Assembly (NCBI RefSeq): GCF_009755225.1 | Contig: NZ_WQKZ01000001.1 | Coordinates: 496,001-560,000 of the forward strand | Direction of reading: 5' to 3' | Length of the DNA: 64,000 bases | Source of the DNA: Hymenobacter ginkgonis | Lineage (GTDB): Bacteria > Bacteroidota > Bacteroidia > Cytophagales > Hymenobacteraceae | In this document: positions 7,420-17,854 of the stretch, one piece after another | How the letters are laid out: every line of letters starts with the position of its first letter | Numbering within the stretch: the stretch's first letter is position 1 | Position numbers and translations under genes: made by a program | Notes under the pieces: model-generated | What the model was told of the DNA's origin: nothing | Databases searched by the model: none | The model's input: the letters and a program-made list of their open reading frames with translations, nothing else

Positions 7420-9423
7420 CTACTTCCCCAGCACCGGCAGCCGGATGGCCGATTGATGCGCCGGCTCGTGGTAAATGCGAATGGTGGCCTTTTGAAAATC
7501 AGGCTCTTGGCCAGTAGGCAAGCTCATGAGGGGCTGCGGATTACGGTCTACGAGCGGAAACCAGGTGCTTTGCACCTGCACCATCAGCCGGTGGCCTTGC
7601 TTAAAGGTATGTAGCACGTCGTTGAGCTCATATTTTACTTGAGTAGGCACATGGGGGCGAAATGGCTCGGGGTGCTCAAAGCTGTTGCGAAAGCGGCCCC
7701 GGAACACATCGGCGCGCACCAGGCGTTGTGCCCCGGCCAGGGTTAGATGGTCGGGGTTGGGCGCGGGGGTAGGGGTATCGTCGGGCAGTACGTCGATGAG
7801 CTTGACTATGAAGTCAGCGTCGGTACCCGAGGTGCTCACCCAGAGGTCCGCCACCAGGGGGCCTGCCACGGTCAGGTCCTGCGTTAGCGGCTCGGTTTGG
7901 TACACCAGTACGTCGGGCCGCTGCGCGGCAAAGCGCTGGTCTTCTATCATATACTGGTTGTTGCGGCCCGCAAATACGCCGTTGGTGTACGGCACCGGGT
8001 GGGCCGGGTCGCTCACGTACTCGTCAAAAGTTGCCGCCAGCCTATCAAACCCCGGCGCCCGCATAAGAAGCGGATTCGTTGCCGCGCCGCTAAGCTTGGT
8101 GGTAGCCTCCAACTCCTTGGCGGTAGCCAGGAAATGGTCAGGCTCGAAATACAACGGCTGGCTTTCAACCCTTTTTGGCGGCCAGGTAGGGTAGGTTTTC
8201 CACTCGTTGGTGCCGGTGTCGAACAGCGTAGCCTCGGCGGGGTTAAACGCGCCTTTGTCTTTGAGGTAATAGTTGAAAAATGGCGTTTCTAAGGTGCGGC
8301 GGTAGTGCTCCGCGGTGTTCTGGCCAAAACTAAGCGGGCCGAAGTTGCTCCAGTCGGGGCGGCTCCAGGCGCCGTGGGTCCAGGGGCCCATCACGAGGCG
8401 GTTGGTGGCGCCGGGGTTCTGCTTTTCGATGGCTTGGTAGGTGTGCAGCGCACCAAACAGGTCTTCGGCGTCGAACCAGCCGCCCACAACCAGCACAGCC
8501 GGCCGCACGCCCGTAAGGTGCGGCCGAATGTTGCGCGCCTGCCAATACGCGTCGTAGGTATCGTGCGCCAGGTACTCGTTCCAGATGCGCGCCCGGCCGT
8601 TGAAATACTGCGGTGCATTGGCATTTTTGAGCGGCCCAAGCTGCTGGAAGAACGAGTAAGCGTCGTTGATTTTCAGCGGAAACAGTTCCGCATACGTAGC
8701 CACTGGCTGGGGCCGGGGCACGTCGAAATAATTTGTGAAATCGAAGTTGTCGAGTAGAAAAAACGCGCCATTGTGCCGCGCGTCATCCCCCAAAAACTCG
8801 TCCGTAACCGGGGCCTGGGGCGACACGGCTTTCAGCGCGGGGTGGGCGTTGGGCAGGCTGGCTGTGGCGTAAAAGCCAGGGTAAGAGATGCCTAGGAGGC
8901 CAGCGCGGCCGTTGTTGCCGGCCACATTTTGAAGCAGCCACTCGATGGTATCGTAGGTGTCGGTGCTTTCGTCGTGGGGCGGCGTTTGGCCCTTGGCGGG
9001 GCGCCGGGCCTTGCCAGTAGCGGCGGGGGGTAGGGCGGGGGTCATCTCCTCAAACTGCCCTTCGCTGAGGTAGCGCCCGCGCACATCTTGGTACACAAAG
9101 ATGTATTTTTCCTGGCTTAGCTCGCGGCTGGGGCCGGGGCCGCGGGTGGGGTAGGCATCGGCGCCGCGCGGGCCGGCCGAGTAGGGCGTGCGCTCTAGCA
9201 GGAAGGGGTAGGGATGCGCCTTGGAAGCATCGAGCGGCACGTAAATGAGGGTGGCGAGCTGCACCCCGTCGCGCATGGGCAGCAGCTTTTCGAGCTTGCG
9301 GTAGTTTTGGCGCACAAACAGCGAGTCTTGGGCGCGGGTGGGCGCCGGGGTTTGAGCGGCGGCCGGCCGTGCGCCAATAGCTAGTAAAGTCAAGCCAAAA
9401 AACAGAGAGCCGGGGCGGGGCAT
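7420..9423 (-). CDS. Secreted CocE/NonD-family serine hydrolase (peptidase S15 type)
   Basis: About 667 residues from ATG at 9423, which places a signal peptide (PRPGSLFFGLTLLAIGARPAAAQ) at the N-terminus; the open frame reaches 9510 but starts poorly. The alpha/beta-hydrolase nucleophile is S180 in GLLGISYPG. The later VVGGWFDAED and GPWTHGAWSRPDW segments carry the likely Asp and His. The C-terminal jelly-roll (PLTQDLTVAGPLVADLWVST) is typical of X-Pro dipeptidyl-peptidase/CocE proteins and alpha-amino-acid ester hydrolases. Secretion and family suggest cleavage of acyl or peptide esters outside the cytoplasm; the exact substrate is not known. Confidence 0.92.
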   Translation of the reverse strand: MPRPGSLFFGLTLLAIGARPAAAQTPAPTRAQDSLFVRQNYRKLEKLLPMRDGVQLATLIYVPLDASKAHPYPFLLERTPYSAGPRGADAYPTRGPGPSRELSQEKYIFVYQDVRGRYLSEGQFEEMTPALPPAATGKARRPAKGQTPPHDESTDTYDTIEWLLQNVAGNNGRAGLLGISYPGFYATASLPNAHPALKAVSPQAPVTDEFLGDDARHNGAFFLLDNFDFTNYFDVPRPQPVATYAELFPLKINDAYSFFQQLGPLKNANAPQYFNGRARIWNEYLAHDTYDAYWQARNIRPHLTGVRPAVLVVGGWFDAEDLFGALHTYQAIEKQNPGATNRLVMGPWTHGAWSRPDWSNFGPLSFGQNTAEHYRRTLETPFFNYYLKDKGAFNPAEATLFDTGTNEWKTYPTWPPKRVESQPLYFEPDHFLATAKELEATTKLSGAATNPLLMRAPGFDRLAATFDEYVSDPAHPVPYTNGVFAGRNNQYMIEDQRFAAQRPDVLVYQTEPLTQDLTVAGPLVADLWVSTSGTDADFIVKLIDVLPDDTPTPAPNPDHLTLAGAQRLVRADVFRGRFRNSFEHPEPFRPHVPTQVKYELNDVLHTFKQGHRLMVQVQSTWFPLVDRNPQPLMSLPTGQEPDFQKATIRIYHEPAHQSAIRLPVLGK

Positions 9424-9557
9424 AACTAGGGCAAAAAGCGTTTGGAAAGCTGGAAAGTAACGCCCGGCTAGCAATTGGCGCCGCCTACCCCCCTGCCCGC
9501 TCGCATACAAGCCGCCGCCAAAGCCCCCAGCTTGCGAACGAGGGGGTAGAGTAGGAA

Positions 9558-11822
9558 TTAGCGAGCAGAGAAATGGCGCAGCCGCAGCGAGTTGGTAAGC
9601 ACCGACACCGAGCTAAGGGCCATGGCCCCGGCCGCCAGCATGGGCGAGAGCAGAATGCCGAAAAAAGGATACAGCAACCCGGCCGCAATTGGAATGCCCA
9701 ATGCGTTGTAAATGAACGCGAAAAACAAGTTTTGCTTAATGGTGCGAATAGTCTGGCGCGACAGCTCAATGGCCGTGACCACGCCGTGAAGGTCGGAGCG
9801 CATGAGGGTGATGCCAGCGGCTTCCATCGCCACATCGGTGCCCGCGCCGATGGCCAGGCCGATGTCGGCCTGGGCCAGCGCGGGCGCGTCATTAAGGCCA
9901 TCGCCAACCATGGCTACGGTGCGGCCTTCGGCCTGCAAGGCCTTCACCGTGGCCGCTTTATCCGGGGGTAGGACTTCGGCAAAGTAGCGCGTGATGCCGA
10001 CTTGCGCGGCCACTTGGGCGGCTGTCTGGGGGTTGTCGCCCGTCATCATCACCACTTCAATGCCCTGGGCTTGCAAGCGCTTAATGGCTGCCGCCGAGGT
10101 GTCGCGCACGGTATCGGCCACGCCGAGGAGGCCCACGGCCTGGCCAGCTACGGCCACGTAGAGTACGGTTTTCGCTTGGCTCAGCAGCTGCTCGGCCTGG
10201 GCCGCCAGCGGGGGGGGAGAGGTGAGGCCAGCATCGGCCAGCAGGCGGTAGTTGCCGATGAGCACGGCCTGGCCGGCTACCGTGGCGGCGGCGCCTTTGC
10301 CCGCTATCGCTTGAAAGCTACTGGTAGCCAGCTTGCTACCCCCCTGGGCATCGGCGTAGCGCACTACGGCGGCGGCCAGCGGGTGCTCGCTCTGGCGCTC
10401 GACGGCGGCCACCAGCGCTAACAAGTGGGCCAGGTCTTGGCCGGGGGCGAAGAAATCCGTCACGGCGGGTTCGCCGTGGGTGATGGTGCCGGTTTTGTCT
10501 AGCAGCACGGTATCGACTTTATAGGCCTTTTCCAGCGCTTCGGCGTTGCGAATGAGCACGCCCTGCTCGGCGCCTTTGCCGGTACTCACCATGATGGCCG
10601 TGGGCGTGGCTAGGCCCAGCGCGCACGGGCAAGCAATGATGAGCACGGCCACGAAGTTGACCAGCGCCAGCGGCAGGCGGGTGCCCACCGGCGCCAAAGC
10701 AAACCACAGCACAAATGTGAGTAGGGCAATCACCACCACCGTGGGCACAAACACGGCGCTCACCTTGTCGGCTAGCCGCTGAATGGGCGCGCGGCTGCCT
10801 TGGGCATCTTCCACCAGCTTCACGATGTGCGCTAGCAGGGTATCGGCGCCCACTTTGGTCACTTTAAAGCGGAAAGAGCCGGTTTTATTAAGCGTAGCGC
10901 CAAACACGGAGTCGCCTACCCCCTTCTCCACGGGTAGGCTTTCGCCGGTGAGCATGGCTTCGTCGAGCGAGGAATGGCCTTCGGTGATAACGCCGTCGGT
11001 GGCCACTTTTTCGCCGGGGCGCACCAGCACTACATCGCCGAGCTGCACCTGCGCCAGGGGCACGTCTACTTCGGTGCCACTGGGGCGCACCACGCGGGCG
11101 GTTTTGGCCTGCCGGCCCAGCAGCGAACGAATGGCGGCCGACGTCTGGGTTTTGGCCCGCAACTCCAGCACTTTGCCCAGCAAAATGAGCGCGATGATGG
11201 TGGCCGTGGTGTCGTAGTACACCGCCGGCTGGATGCCTTGGCGCGTGAAAAAGCCCGGCGCTACGGTGGCGGCCACGCTGTAGAGAAACGCCGCCCCGGT
11301 GCCCACTGCAATCAGGGTATCCATGTTGGCGGTGCGGTGCCGAAAGCCGCTCCAGGCCGATGCGTAGAACTCGCGCCCACTGTAGCCCAGCACGGGTAGG
11401 GCCAGGGCTAGTAGGAAGTAATTGAGCCCCTGCATAGGCACGTGCGCGGCTAGCGCGGGCCAGAGCATGAGCATACTCAGCGGCATGATGACGAGGGCCA
11501 GGCCCGCGGCCACGGCAAAGCGGCGCTTGAGGTGCTGGTAGGCCAGCGCTTTTTGGCGGTCTAGCTCGGCGCTGCGCTCGGCGGCGCTGGTGTCGGGCGC
11601 GCGCTCCGTGACGCCGTAGCCCGCGCTGACCACGGCCTCCTTCAGCGTGGCGGGGGTAGCCTGGCCCGGCAGGTACTCGATGGTGGCTTTCTCGGTGGCA
11701 AAATTGACGAGCGCCCGCTGCACGCCCGGCGTACGGCTGAGCGACTTCTCCACGAATGCCGCGCACGAAGCACAGGTCATGCCTTCGATGTCGAGCGTCT
11801 CCGTTTTAGTAGCGGATTCCAT
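9558..11822 (-). CDS. copA: Copper-exporting P1B-type ATPase
   Basis: A heavy-metal ATPase of about 754 residues. One N-terminal HMA domain carries C17-x2-C20 in IEGMTCASC. The transmembrane metal site is IACPCALG, the phosphorylation site DKTGTITHG, and the nucleotide domain has SEHPLA and the hinge [14 protein letters not shown]. The CPC motif with a CxxC HMA domain is the Cu(+)-exporter signature. I prefer ATG at 11822 because it places the HMA domain at the usual distance; an upstream ATG at 11879 adds 19 residues without family support. No copper chaperone or CsoR/CueR regulator lies beside it. Confidence 0.95.
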   Translation of the reverse strand: MESATKTETLDIEGMTCASCAAFVEKSLSRTPGVQRALVNFATEKATIEYLPGQATPATLKEAVVSAGYGVTERAPDTSAAERSAELDRQKALAYQHLKRRFAVAAGLALVIMPLSMLMLWPALAAHVPMQGLNYFLLALALPVLGYSGREFYASAWSGFRHRTANMDTLIAVGTGAAFLYSVAATVAPGFFTRQGIQPAVYYDTTATIIALILLGKVLELRAKTQTSAAIRSLLGRQAKTARVVRPSGTEVDVPLAQVQLGDVVLVRPGEKVATDGVITEGHSSLDEAMLTGESLPVEKGVGDSVFGATLNKTGSFRFKVTKVGADTLLAHIVKLVEDAQGSRAPIQRLADKVSAVFVPTVVVIALLTFVLWFALAPVGTRLPLALVNFVAVLIIACPCALGLATPTAIMVSTGKGAEQGVLIRNAEALEKAYKVDTVLLDKTGTITHGEPAVTDFFAPGQDLAHLLALVAAVERQSEHPLAAAVVRYADAQGGSKLATSSFQAIAGKGAAATVAGQAVLIGNYRLLADAGLTSPPPLAAQAEQLLSQAKTVLYVAVAGQAVGLLGVADTVRDTSAAAIKRLQAQGIEVVMMTGDNPQTAAQVAAQVGITRYFAEVLPPDKAATVKALQAEGRTVAMVGDGLNDAPALAQADIGLAIGAGTDVAMEAAGITLMRSDLHGVVTAIELSRQTIRTIKQNLFFAFIYNALGIPIAAGLLYPFFGILLSPMLAAGAMALSSVSVLTNSLRLRHFSAR

Positions 11823-12049
11823 AGTTGGGTATTGTAAATGCTGGCTATGAGGTACTTGAAATATTTGTCGGTTGCTCATAACCCATCCATAAAGGAACAG
11901 CTGACCTGCGCCGAAGTTGGTATTAAATCCGGCCGCTGAAGTGCATAATTCGTCGCCCGCCGGCGGGCTAACCCATAGGCTGCGAGCGGTTGGCGGGGGG
12001 TAGCGAAGCTGCTAACCGCGGCAGTGGCCCAAACCTAGCGGGCTGCGAG

Positions 12050-12057
12050 TAGTTTTG
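12050..12057 (+). promoter_or_regulatory. Candidate Bacteroidota -7 element
   Basis: TAGTTTTG matches the Bacteroidota TAnnTTTG consensus exactly and lies 33 bases before the gpr start codon, giving a short leader. The -33 element is not recognisable. Confidence 0.45.
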
Positions 12058-12090
12058 ACCGCGTAAACTGGTTTATCTCCTCCCCATATC

Positions 12091-13086
12091 ATGCCTTACT
12101 CCCCCAACCCCGCCCGCTACGACTCGATGGAATACCGCCGCTGCGGCCGCAGCGGCTTGCAGCTGCCCGCCGTGTCGGTGGGGCTGTGGCAAAATTTTGG
12201 GGAAGTAGATACGCTCGCCAACTGCCGCGCCATCCTGCGCACGGCCTTCGACGCGGGTATCACGCACTTCGACCTGGCCAACAACTACGGCCCGCCCGCC
12301 GGGGGCGCCGAGGAGACGTTTGGGCGGTTGTATAAGGACGATTTTCGGGCGTACCGCGACGAATTGGTTATTTCTACCAAAGCTGGTTACGGCATGTGGC
12401 CCGGCCCCTACGGTGATGGCGGCTCGCGCAAATACCTGGTAGCCAGCCTCGACCAAAGCCTGCGCCGCATGGGCCTCGACTACGTCGATATCTACTACCA
12501 CCACCGCCCCGACCCCGCTACCCCCCTCGAAGAAAGCATGGGTGCGCTCGACGCGCTGGTGCGCCAGGGCAAGGCCCTGTACGTGGGCATTTCGAGCTAC
12601 TCGCCCGCCGAAACTCGCCGCGCCTGCGCCGTATTGCGCGAGTTGGGTACTCCCTGCCTCATCCACCAGCCCAAGTATTCGTTGCTGGTGCGCGAGGTAG
12701 AAAACGGCCTGCTCGACGTGCTGGCCGAGGAGGGGGTAGGCGGCATCGCGTTCTCGTCGCTGGCGCAGGGCGTGCTGACGGATAAGTACTTGCAGGGTAT
12801 ACCCGCCGACTCGCGGGCGGCGCGGCGCCTGGGCAACGGCGCCATTGAGGAAGGCCAACTCACCCCGGCCAACCTCGAAAAGGCGCGGCAGCTCAATGAC
12901 TTGGCCCAGGCCCGCGGGCAGTCGCTGGCCCAAATGGCGCTGGCCTGGGTGCTGCGCGACCCGCGCATCACCTCCGTGATTGTGGGGGCCAGCAAGCCGC
13001 AGCAGATTACCGACGCCGTGGGCTGCTTGGCCAATTACCAGTTCAGCGGCGAGGAACTGGCGCGCATCGACGAAATAGTGAAATAG
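12091..13086 (+). CDS. gpr: Aldo-keto reductase, L-glyceraldehyde-3-phosphate reductase type
   Basis: A 331-residue aldo-keto reductase very close to Escherichia coli Gpr/YghZ along its length. It shares the start RYDSMEYRRCGRSGLQLP, the segment THFDLANNYGPP with the catalytic Asp and Tyr, KAGYGMWPGPYG, and the NADPH-binding end SVIVGASKPQQI. The family reduces L-glyceraldehyde 3-phosphate and methylglyoxal-like aldehydes with NADPH. It is a single-gene unit divergent from copA, with a candidate promoter just upstream and a strong terminator after the stop. Confidence 0.9.
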   Translation: MPYSPNPARYDSMEYRRCGRSGLQLPAVSVGLWQNFGEVDTLANCRAILRTAFDAGITHFDLANNYGPPAGGAEETFGRLYKDDFRAYRDELVISTKAGYGMWPGPYGDGGSRKYLVASLDQSLRRMGLDYVDIYYHHRPDPATPLEESMGALDALVRQGKALYVGISSYSPAETRRACAVLRELGTPCLIHQPKYSLLVREVENGLLDVLAEEGVGGIAFSSLAQGVLTDKYLQGIPADSRAARRLGNGAIEEGQLTPANLEKARQLNDLAQARGQSLAQMALAWVLRDPRITSVIVGASKPQQITDAVGCLANYQFSGEELARIDEIVK

Positions 13087-13102
13087 GGAGCTTGCCTAAG
13101 CG

Positions 13103-13141
13103 AAAAGCCCTACCCCCCGCGCCGGGGGGTAGGGCTTTTTT
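13103..13141. terminator. Strong bidirectional intrinsic terminator built from a motif pair
   Basis: A perfect 16-base stem (arms 13103-13118 and 13124-13139, loop GCGCC) is followed by T's and preceded by A's, so it works in both directions between convergent genes. Most of each arm is the dispersed GGGGGGTAGGG motif and its complement. Confidence 0.85.
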
Positions 13142-13157
13142 GTAGCTGGTTTTTCAC

Positions 13158-16100
13158 TCATGGGGCCGTGATGAGCCGGGGCGGGGGGGCCGTGAGCGGC
13201 GTGCGGGGTAGCAGCCGCAGCGTAGTGTCGAGGCGCTGCGTAAGAATGATTTGGCGGGTTTGCCGGCGCAGGGCCACTTGGGCGTCGTGCTGCTCTTTCT
13301 TCTGAAAAAGCTTGACGTGGTACTTGGTATGCGGCAGTTCGCGGCTCAGGTTGACGTAGGTAAGCTTGGGGTCGCGGCGGCTCACGGTTTCGCCGGCCTG
13401 AATGCGGGTGATGCGCTTGTCGTTGTTGCCCAAAAAGGCGTGCACCGGGTTCATGCCGATGAAGAGGTTGGCGCGGCCGTCCAAGTCGTAGCGGCCGCTG
13501 ACTTCGAGCTCGGTCAGGTTACTGTTCAGCCGCAAGCTGGGAATAAGCAGCTGGCCCCGGCTCAACACAAACTCGCTGCTCACGGGCTCAAAAAACAAGT
13601 GGCCGGTGCGCTTTTTCAGTAGCTTAAAAGCGTCTTCGAGGGCTTCGACATTCACCAGCTCCAGGTCGCGAATGTTGGCGCGCACGTAGCCGTTGGTTTG
13701 TTCCAGGTCAGGTAAAAACTTGGCGTCGAGGTCGGTGCGCAGGGCGGCAGCGCAGCGCAGCGTGCCCTGAATATTGTCGCGACTGAGCACGTTGAGCTGC
13801 ATGTCGGTGGCAGTGCCAAACAGCTCGGGCAGCTTAATATCCTCCAGCAACGCCTGCACCTGCAAGGGGTGGTGCTGGCGCCCGGCGTTGGTAATAAGGC
13901 GGCCGCGCAGCGTCACGCGGCCGTCGAAGGTATTTACGGTGCAGTCGTCGAGCAGCGCCTCGCCCTCCTGCAACCGCGACACCAGCCGAAAGTCGCGGCC
14001 GTGCACCGCGCCGTAGTGCACTTGGTCGGCCTCTACGTGCAGCAGGGCCGAAAAACGGCCATCGGTAATGAGCGAACTCTGCGGTCCCAGCCGGGCCGTG
14101 CGGCGCGTGCGGCGAGCCGTGCGCGCCACTTGGCGGGCCGCCGCGGCCGCCGAGTCGGCGGGCGGCGGCGCCACGCTGGCCAGCATCCGCAGCAATTCGG
14201 GCACGTCGAGGGTAGGATAGCGCAGGTCGAGAGTAGCATCGGCGGCCACCAGGTGCAGGCCCGACAGCACCGCGATGGCCGAGCCGGTGCCTACCCCCCC
14301 CTGCGGGGCAATGAAGTGCAGGTAGGGCAGGCGTAGCGTCGAGCCTTCCTTGTCGAAACGCATGTGCATGTCGCGCAAGCTTTCGCCATTGGGCAGCAGC
14401 ATGGTATTGATTTCGTAGCTCAGCTTGCCATTGGCCGCCAGCAGCAGCTCGCGGATGGCGGGGCTGCGCGGCGTCTTGGCCGAGCGCCGCGGCGGGTGCG
14501 AAAGCCGGCTCAACAGATGCTTGTAGCTGAGGGTGTCAAAATGAAAATCAACGGCGTAGGACACCGGCGCCACACGGTTGGCTGAGTCGGTGGGCCACTG
14601 GGCCTCGCCCGTGACCACCCCATCCCAGAGCTTGCCCTTAATGCCTGTCAGCTGCATGCGCTCGCCATCGTGGCGCACCCGCACCGCCAAGTCGCGCAGG
14701 GTGTCGGTGGCCAGGGCCAGGCGGCCACATCGCAGCGCTACATCGAGCAGCATCCCCGGCGGGATGAGGTGGCTGCCCAGCGTGGTGGCAATGCGCTGGC
14801 GCGCCGCCAGGGTGCGCGGCTGGCGGCGGACGCGGCGGGTGTTGGCTAGCAGCACCGCTTGCCCCGGCCGCAACATCTGGCGCATGCTGCCCAGGTCCAA
14901 CTCATCCACCGTAAAATCTCCCCGGATGGTGGTAGTAGGGTGTTGGCCCGTCAGGTAATCCAGCAGATACGTGGTAGTAGCAGTGGCCTGAAACTTCATG
15001 CCGCCTAGCATCCCCGAGGCATTGGAAAGGTGCCACAGGCTGTCGTTCATGCCGATGCGCACGTTAAGCTGGCGCAGGTCGCTGTGGCGGCCGGCCAGTT
15101 CGAAGGCCGCATCGTGCAGCGTAGCTACCCCCCGCACCGACATATTCTTGCGGAAATCGCCGCGCCGGCGCGGGCCCATGGCCGGCAGCAGGCCGTGCAG
15201 GTGCACGTCGAGGTCGGCGGTGCCCTGGTGGGCGTGCCAGCGGCCCGGCGACAGCAGCGCCACTAGTTGGGGCAATTGAGTGCGCCCCCGCAGGTGCCCA
15301 TCGATGAAGGGCCGCCGGAAATCGCGCAGTAGAAAAGCTACATCGAGCTGGCCCACCGGCGAGTAGATGCGGCACTGGTTGAGGCGCACCGACATCGTTT
15401 GGGGCAAGTGGGCGGGGCCGTTGTCGTAAGTGCCCTGCAAATCCCAGTGGTCGATGCGCCGCGCCGAATCGGGCCACTTAATATTGGCCCCTTGCAAGCC
15501 AAAGTGCAATACAATGTGCGGCCGTACCAGCGGCCCGCTCAGGCCCGACATCAAGTAGGTAATTTGGGCCTTGCTCGTGCTGGCCGCCCCCGTAAGCAGG
15601 GGCCGCACGCTGGGCGGCAGTACCGCGTGCAGCACCTCCAGCAGCGGCTGGGAGCCGGCAAAGCGCAGGTCGAGCACTGTGCCCCGGGGTGGGCCGGCCC
15701 CGCTCGCCATGTCGGCCGTGTGGGTGCCGCTGATGTGGATGGTGTCGCCGTTGAGGGTCGCGCTGGTATTGGAGAACTTGCCCTGGCGCTGCGCAAAATC
15801 ATAGCGGTAGTGCAGCCACATCTGCACTGGTTCGTTGGTGAGGAGGTTGCCGCTGCGGTTGCGCAACTGGTCGAGCCGGCCTTGCAAGCGGCCTTGCACC
15901 TGCAACACGCCCCCTTTAATTACCGCCGATAGCCGCGCCTGAAAAACGCGCCCTTTTAAGGCGCTGTGGATGTAGTCGTTGCGCGTAAATATCCCAAAAT
16001 TGTGAATAATGATAGAATCCAGCGCCAGATTGATTTTAGGTGCTTTTGCTTGTGCCGGCCGCTGCTTGCCGCGCAGGCCCCAGCTGTGGCCCAGCGAATC

Positions 16101-16475
16101 TACCCGCTGCCCAATGGCCACGTCGTGCAGCGTTAGGCGCGTTACCTGCACCCGGCCGTGCAGCAGCTCGCGCAGTTCGAGGCGCATATCGGCGCGGCCC
16201 ACCCGCATCACGGGCACCGCGCGGCGGTGGGTAGTGTCGGTGAGGGTAAGGTGATTAAGCGAAGCCGTGAGGTGCGGAAAGTCTTGCCACAGCGAGAAGT
16301 CGACGTCGAACGGCGCCAGCACCAGCTCCGAGTTGCGGGTGAGTTGCTCGCGCACCAGCTGCCGGGCATAGCGCTGGCCGTAGCGGCTGCTCAGCAGCCA
16401 GCCGGCCAGCCCAAGCGCCAGCAGCAAGAGAAAAAAGCCAACACCCAGCACGCGCCAGAGGGAAAACGACTTCAT
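13158..16475 (-). CDS. Large AsmA-like inner-membrane/periplasmic protein
   Basis: An 1105-residue protein with one N-terminal membrane segment (VLGVGFFLLLLALGLAGWLL, about 10-29), then a long beta-rich region beginning SRYGQRYARQLVREQL and FDVDFSLWQDFPHLTASLNHLTL. That is the AsmA/TamB-like start, in which each repeat resembles LDIRYPTLDVPELL. The C-terminal part (FKLLKKRTGHLFFEPVSSEF, NSNLTELEVSGRYDLDG) matches the AsmA C-terminal region. Such proteins bridge the envelope and are implicated in lipid transport or outer-membrane assembly. The last about 60 residues are basic. It is monocistronic and divergent from the LacI-type regulator. Confidence 0.85.
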   Translation of the reverse strand: MKSFSLWRVLGVGFFLLLLALGLAGWLLSSRYGQRYARQLVREQLTRNSELVLAPFDVDFSLWQDFPHLTASLNHLTLTDTTHRRAVPVMRVGRADMRLELRELLHGRVQVTRLTLHDVAIGQRVDSLGHSWGLRGKQRPAQAKAPKINLALDSIIIHNFGIFTRNDYIHSALKGRVFQARLSAVIKGGVLQVQGRLQGRLDQLRNRSGNLLTNEPVQMWLHYRYDFAQRQGKFSNTSATLNGDTIHISGTHTADMASGAGPPRGTVLDLRFAGSQPLLEVLHAVLPPSVRPLLTGAASTSKAQITYLMSGLSGPLVRPHIVLHFGLQGANIKWPDSARRIDHWDLQGTYDNGPAHLPQTMSVRLNQCRIYSPVGQLDVAFLLRDFRRPFIDGHLRGRTQLPQLVALLSPGRWHAHQGTADLDVHLHGLLPAMGPRRRGDFRKNMSVRGVATLHDAAFELAGRHSDLRQLNVRIGMNDSLWHLSNASGMLGGMKFQATATTTYLLDYLTGQHPTTTIRGDFTVDELDLGSMRQMLRPGQAVLLANTRRVRRQPRTLAARQRIATTLGSHLIPPGMLLDVALRCGRLALATDTLRDLAVRVRHDGERMQLTGIKGKLWDGVVTGEAQWPTDSANRVAPVSYAVDFHFDTLSYKHLLSRLSHPPRRSAKTPRSPAIRELLLAANGKLSYEINTMLLPNGESLRDMHMRFDKEGSTLRLPYLHFIAPQGGVGTGSAIAVLSGLHLVAADATLDLRYPTLDVPELLRMLASVAPPPADSAAAAARQVARTARRTRRTARLGPQSSLITDGRFSALLHVEADQVHYGAVHGRDFRLVSRLQEGEALLDDCTVNTFDGRVTLRGRLITNAGRQHHPLQVQALLEDIKLPELFGTATDMQLNVLSRDNIQGTLRCAAALRTDLDAKFLPDLEQTNGYVRANIRDLELVNVEALEDAFKLLKKRTGHLFFEPVSSEFVLSRGQLLIPSLRLNSNLTELEVSGRYDLDGRANLFIGMNPVHAFLGNNDKRITRIQAGETVSRRDPKLTYVNLSRELPHTKYHVKLFQKKEQHDAQVALRRQTRQIILTQRLDTTLRLLPRTPLTAPPPRLITAP

Positions 16476-16747
16476 AAAGCAAACTACGATTGCCGGGCAA
16501 ACACGGCAAGTTACTATTTAATTAGCCCAGCTATTGCCCCACATACGTAGGTACTATTGTTTCGACTGGCCAGCTCGCGCGTTAGGCAGGGGGTAGGGCC
16601 GGGCTTATTGGCGTAGGGGGTGCTATTTTGCGGCCTTGCGGGGGCAGGGATACTGGCACCAACGCCAATCTTTGCTAAATAATGCAACGCGCACCCGCCG
16701 GCTGTTAGGTAGTTGCTTTCCGTTTGACCCACGTATTTCTTCCGCTC

Positions 16748-17803
16748 ATGCTCCATCGCCGCGCCTCCATCACCGACTTGGCCAAGGCTCTAGGTCTGTC
16801 AGCTTCCACTATTTCGCGGGCGCTGGCCGACCACCACGATGTGAGCGAGGCCACCAAGGTGCGCGTGCGCCAGCTGGCCAAGGAGCTCAACTACCACCCC
16901 AACCCGCTAGCGGCGGGCCTGCGCCGCGGGCGCAGCAATACGCTGGGCGTGCTGGTGCCGCACATCACGGGGTATTTTTTTCCGCAGGTCATCCACGGCA
17001 TTGCCACCGAGGCCAGCGCAGCGGGCTTCAACGTCATGATTTGCCAATCGAACGAGGACGTACAGCAGGAAAAACAGGCTATCGAACTGATGATGGGTGC
17101 CCAAGTGGCAGGTATTCTGGTATCGCTGGCCAACACCACGCAAGATTTCAGCCACTTCGAAGATGTGCGTCAGCAAAATGTGCCACTGGTATTTTTCGAC
17201 CGCACCGTCGAGGGCTTCAAAGGCCAGAATGTGAGCACCGTAACGCTCAACGACTACCTCGGGGCCTACCAGGTAATCGAGCACTTGCTCGCCCAGGGCT
17301 GCCGCCGCATTGCGCACCTCACCGGCCCGTTCAACCTAAGCATTCTCAAAAATCGCCACCAGGGCTACCTCGATGCGCTGGCGGCCCACGGCCTCGCGCC
17401 CGACCCGCGCCTGACCATCTTCTGTGAGCAAACGCAGGCCGGCGGCGCCACCGCCATGCGCCAGCTGCTGCGCCGCCCCGCCGCCCAGCGCCCCGATGGC
17501 CTATTTTCTTCCAACGACCTAGTGGCCGTGGGTGCCCTGCAAATTGCCAAAAAGCAGGGCCTGCGCGTGCCGCAAGACTTAGCCGTGGCGGGCTTTAGCA
17601 ACGAAGTATTCACGGCCCTTACCGAGCCAAGTCTCACCTCCGTGGACCAACGCTGCGAGCAAATGGGCCAAACTGCCGTGCAGTTGCTGCAAAAAATGCT
17701 GCCCACCAGCAAGTCCAAAAATCCGCCCCGCCCTATTGTGCTCAAGCCCAAGCTTATCGTGCGCGAGTCGTCGCTGCACGATGGGCAGGGGGGTAAGGAG
17801 TAA
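16748..17803 (+). CDS. LacI-family transcriptional regulator
   Basis: A 351-residue regulator from ATG at 16748; the longer frame from 16724 adds eight unlikely residues. An N-terminal helix-turn-helix with hinge helix (SITDLAKALGLSASTISRAL and LNYHPNPLAAGLRRGRS) is followed by a periplasmic-binding-protein-like sensor domain (NTLGVLVPHITGYFFPQVIHG to SSNDLVAVGALQIAKKQG). The family responds to sugars or nucleosides. No sugar genes are adjacent: AsmA is divergent and the hemopexin gene convergent, so its target is probably elsewhere or is itself. Confidence 0.93.
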   Translation: MLHRRASITDLAKALGLSASTISRALADHHDVSEATKVRVRQLAKELNYHPNPLAAGLRRGRSNTLGVLVPHITGYFFPQVIHGIATEASAAGFNVMICQSNEDVQQEKQAIELMMGAQVAGILVSLANTTQDFSHFEDVRQQNVPLVFFDRTVEGFKGQNVSTVTLNDYLGAYQVIEHLLAQGCRRIAHLTGPFNLSILKNRHQGYLDALAAHGLAPDPRLTIFCEQTQAGGATAMRQLLRRPAAQRPDGLFSSNDLVAVGALQIAKKQGLRVPQDLAVAGFSNEVFTALTEPSLTSVDQRCEQMGQTAVQLLQKMLPTSKSKNPPRPIVLKPKLIVRESSLHDGQGGKE

Positions 17804-17854
17804 AAGGGGCGGCCAGCTTGCTACTTGCTTGTTTAGGAAGTGGTTGTGCCTACG

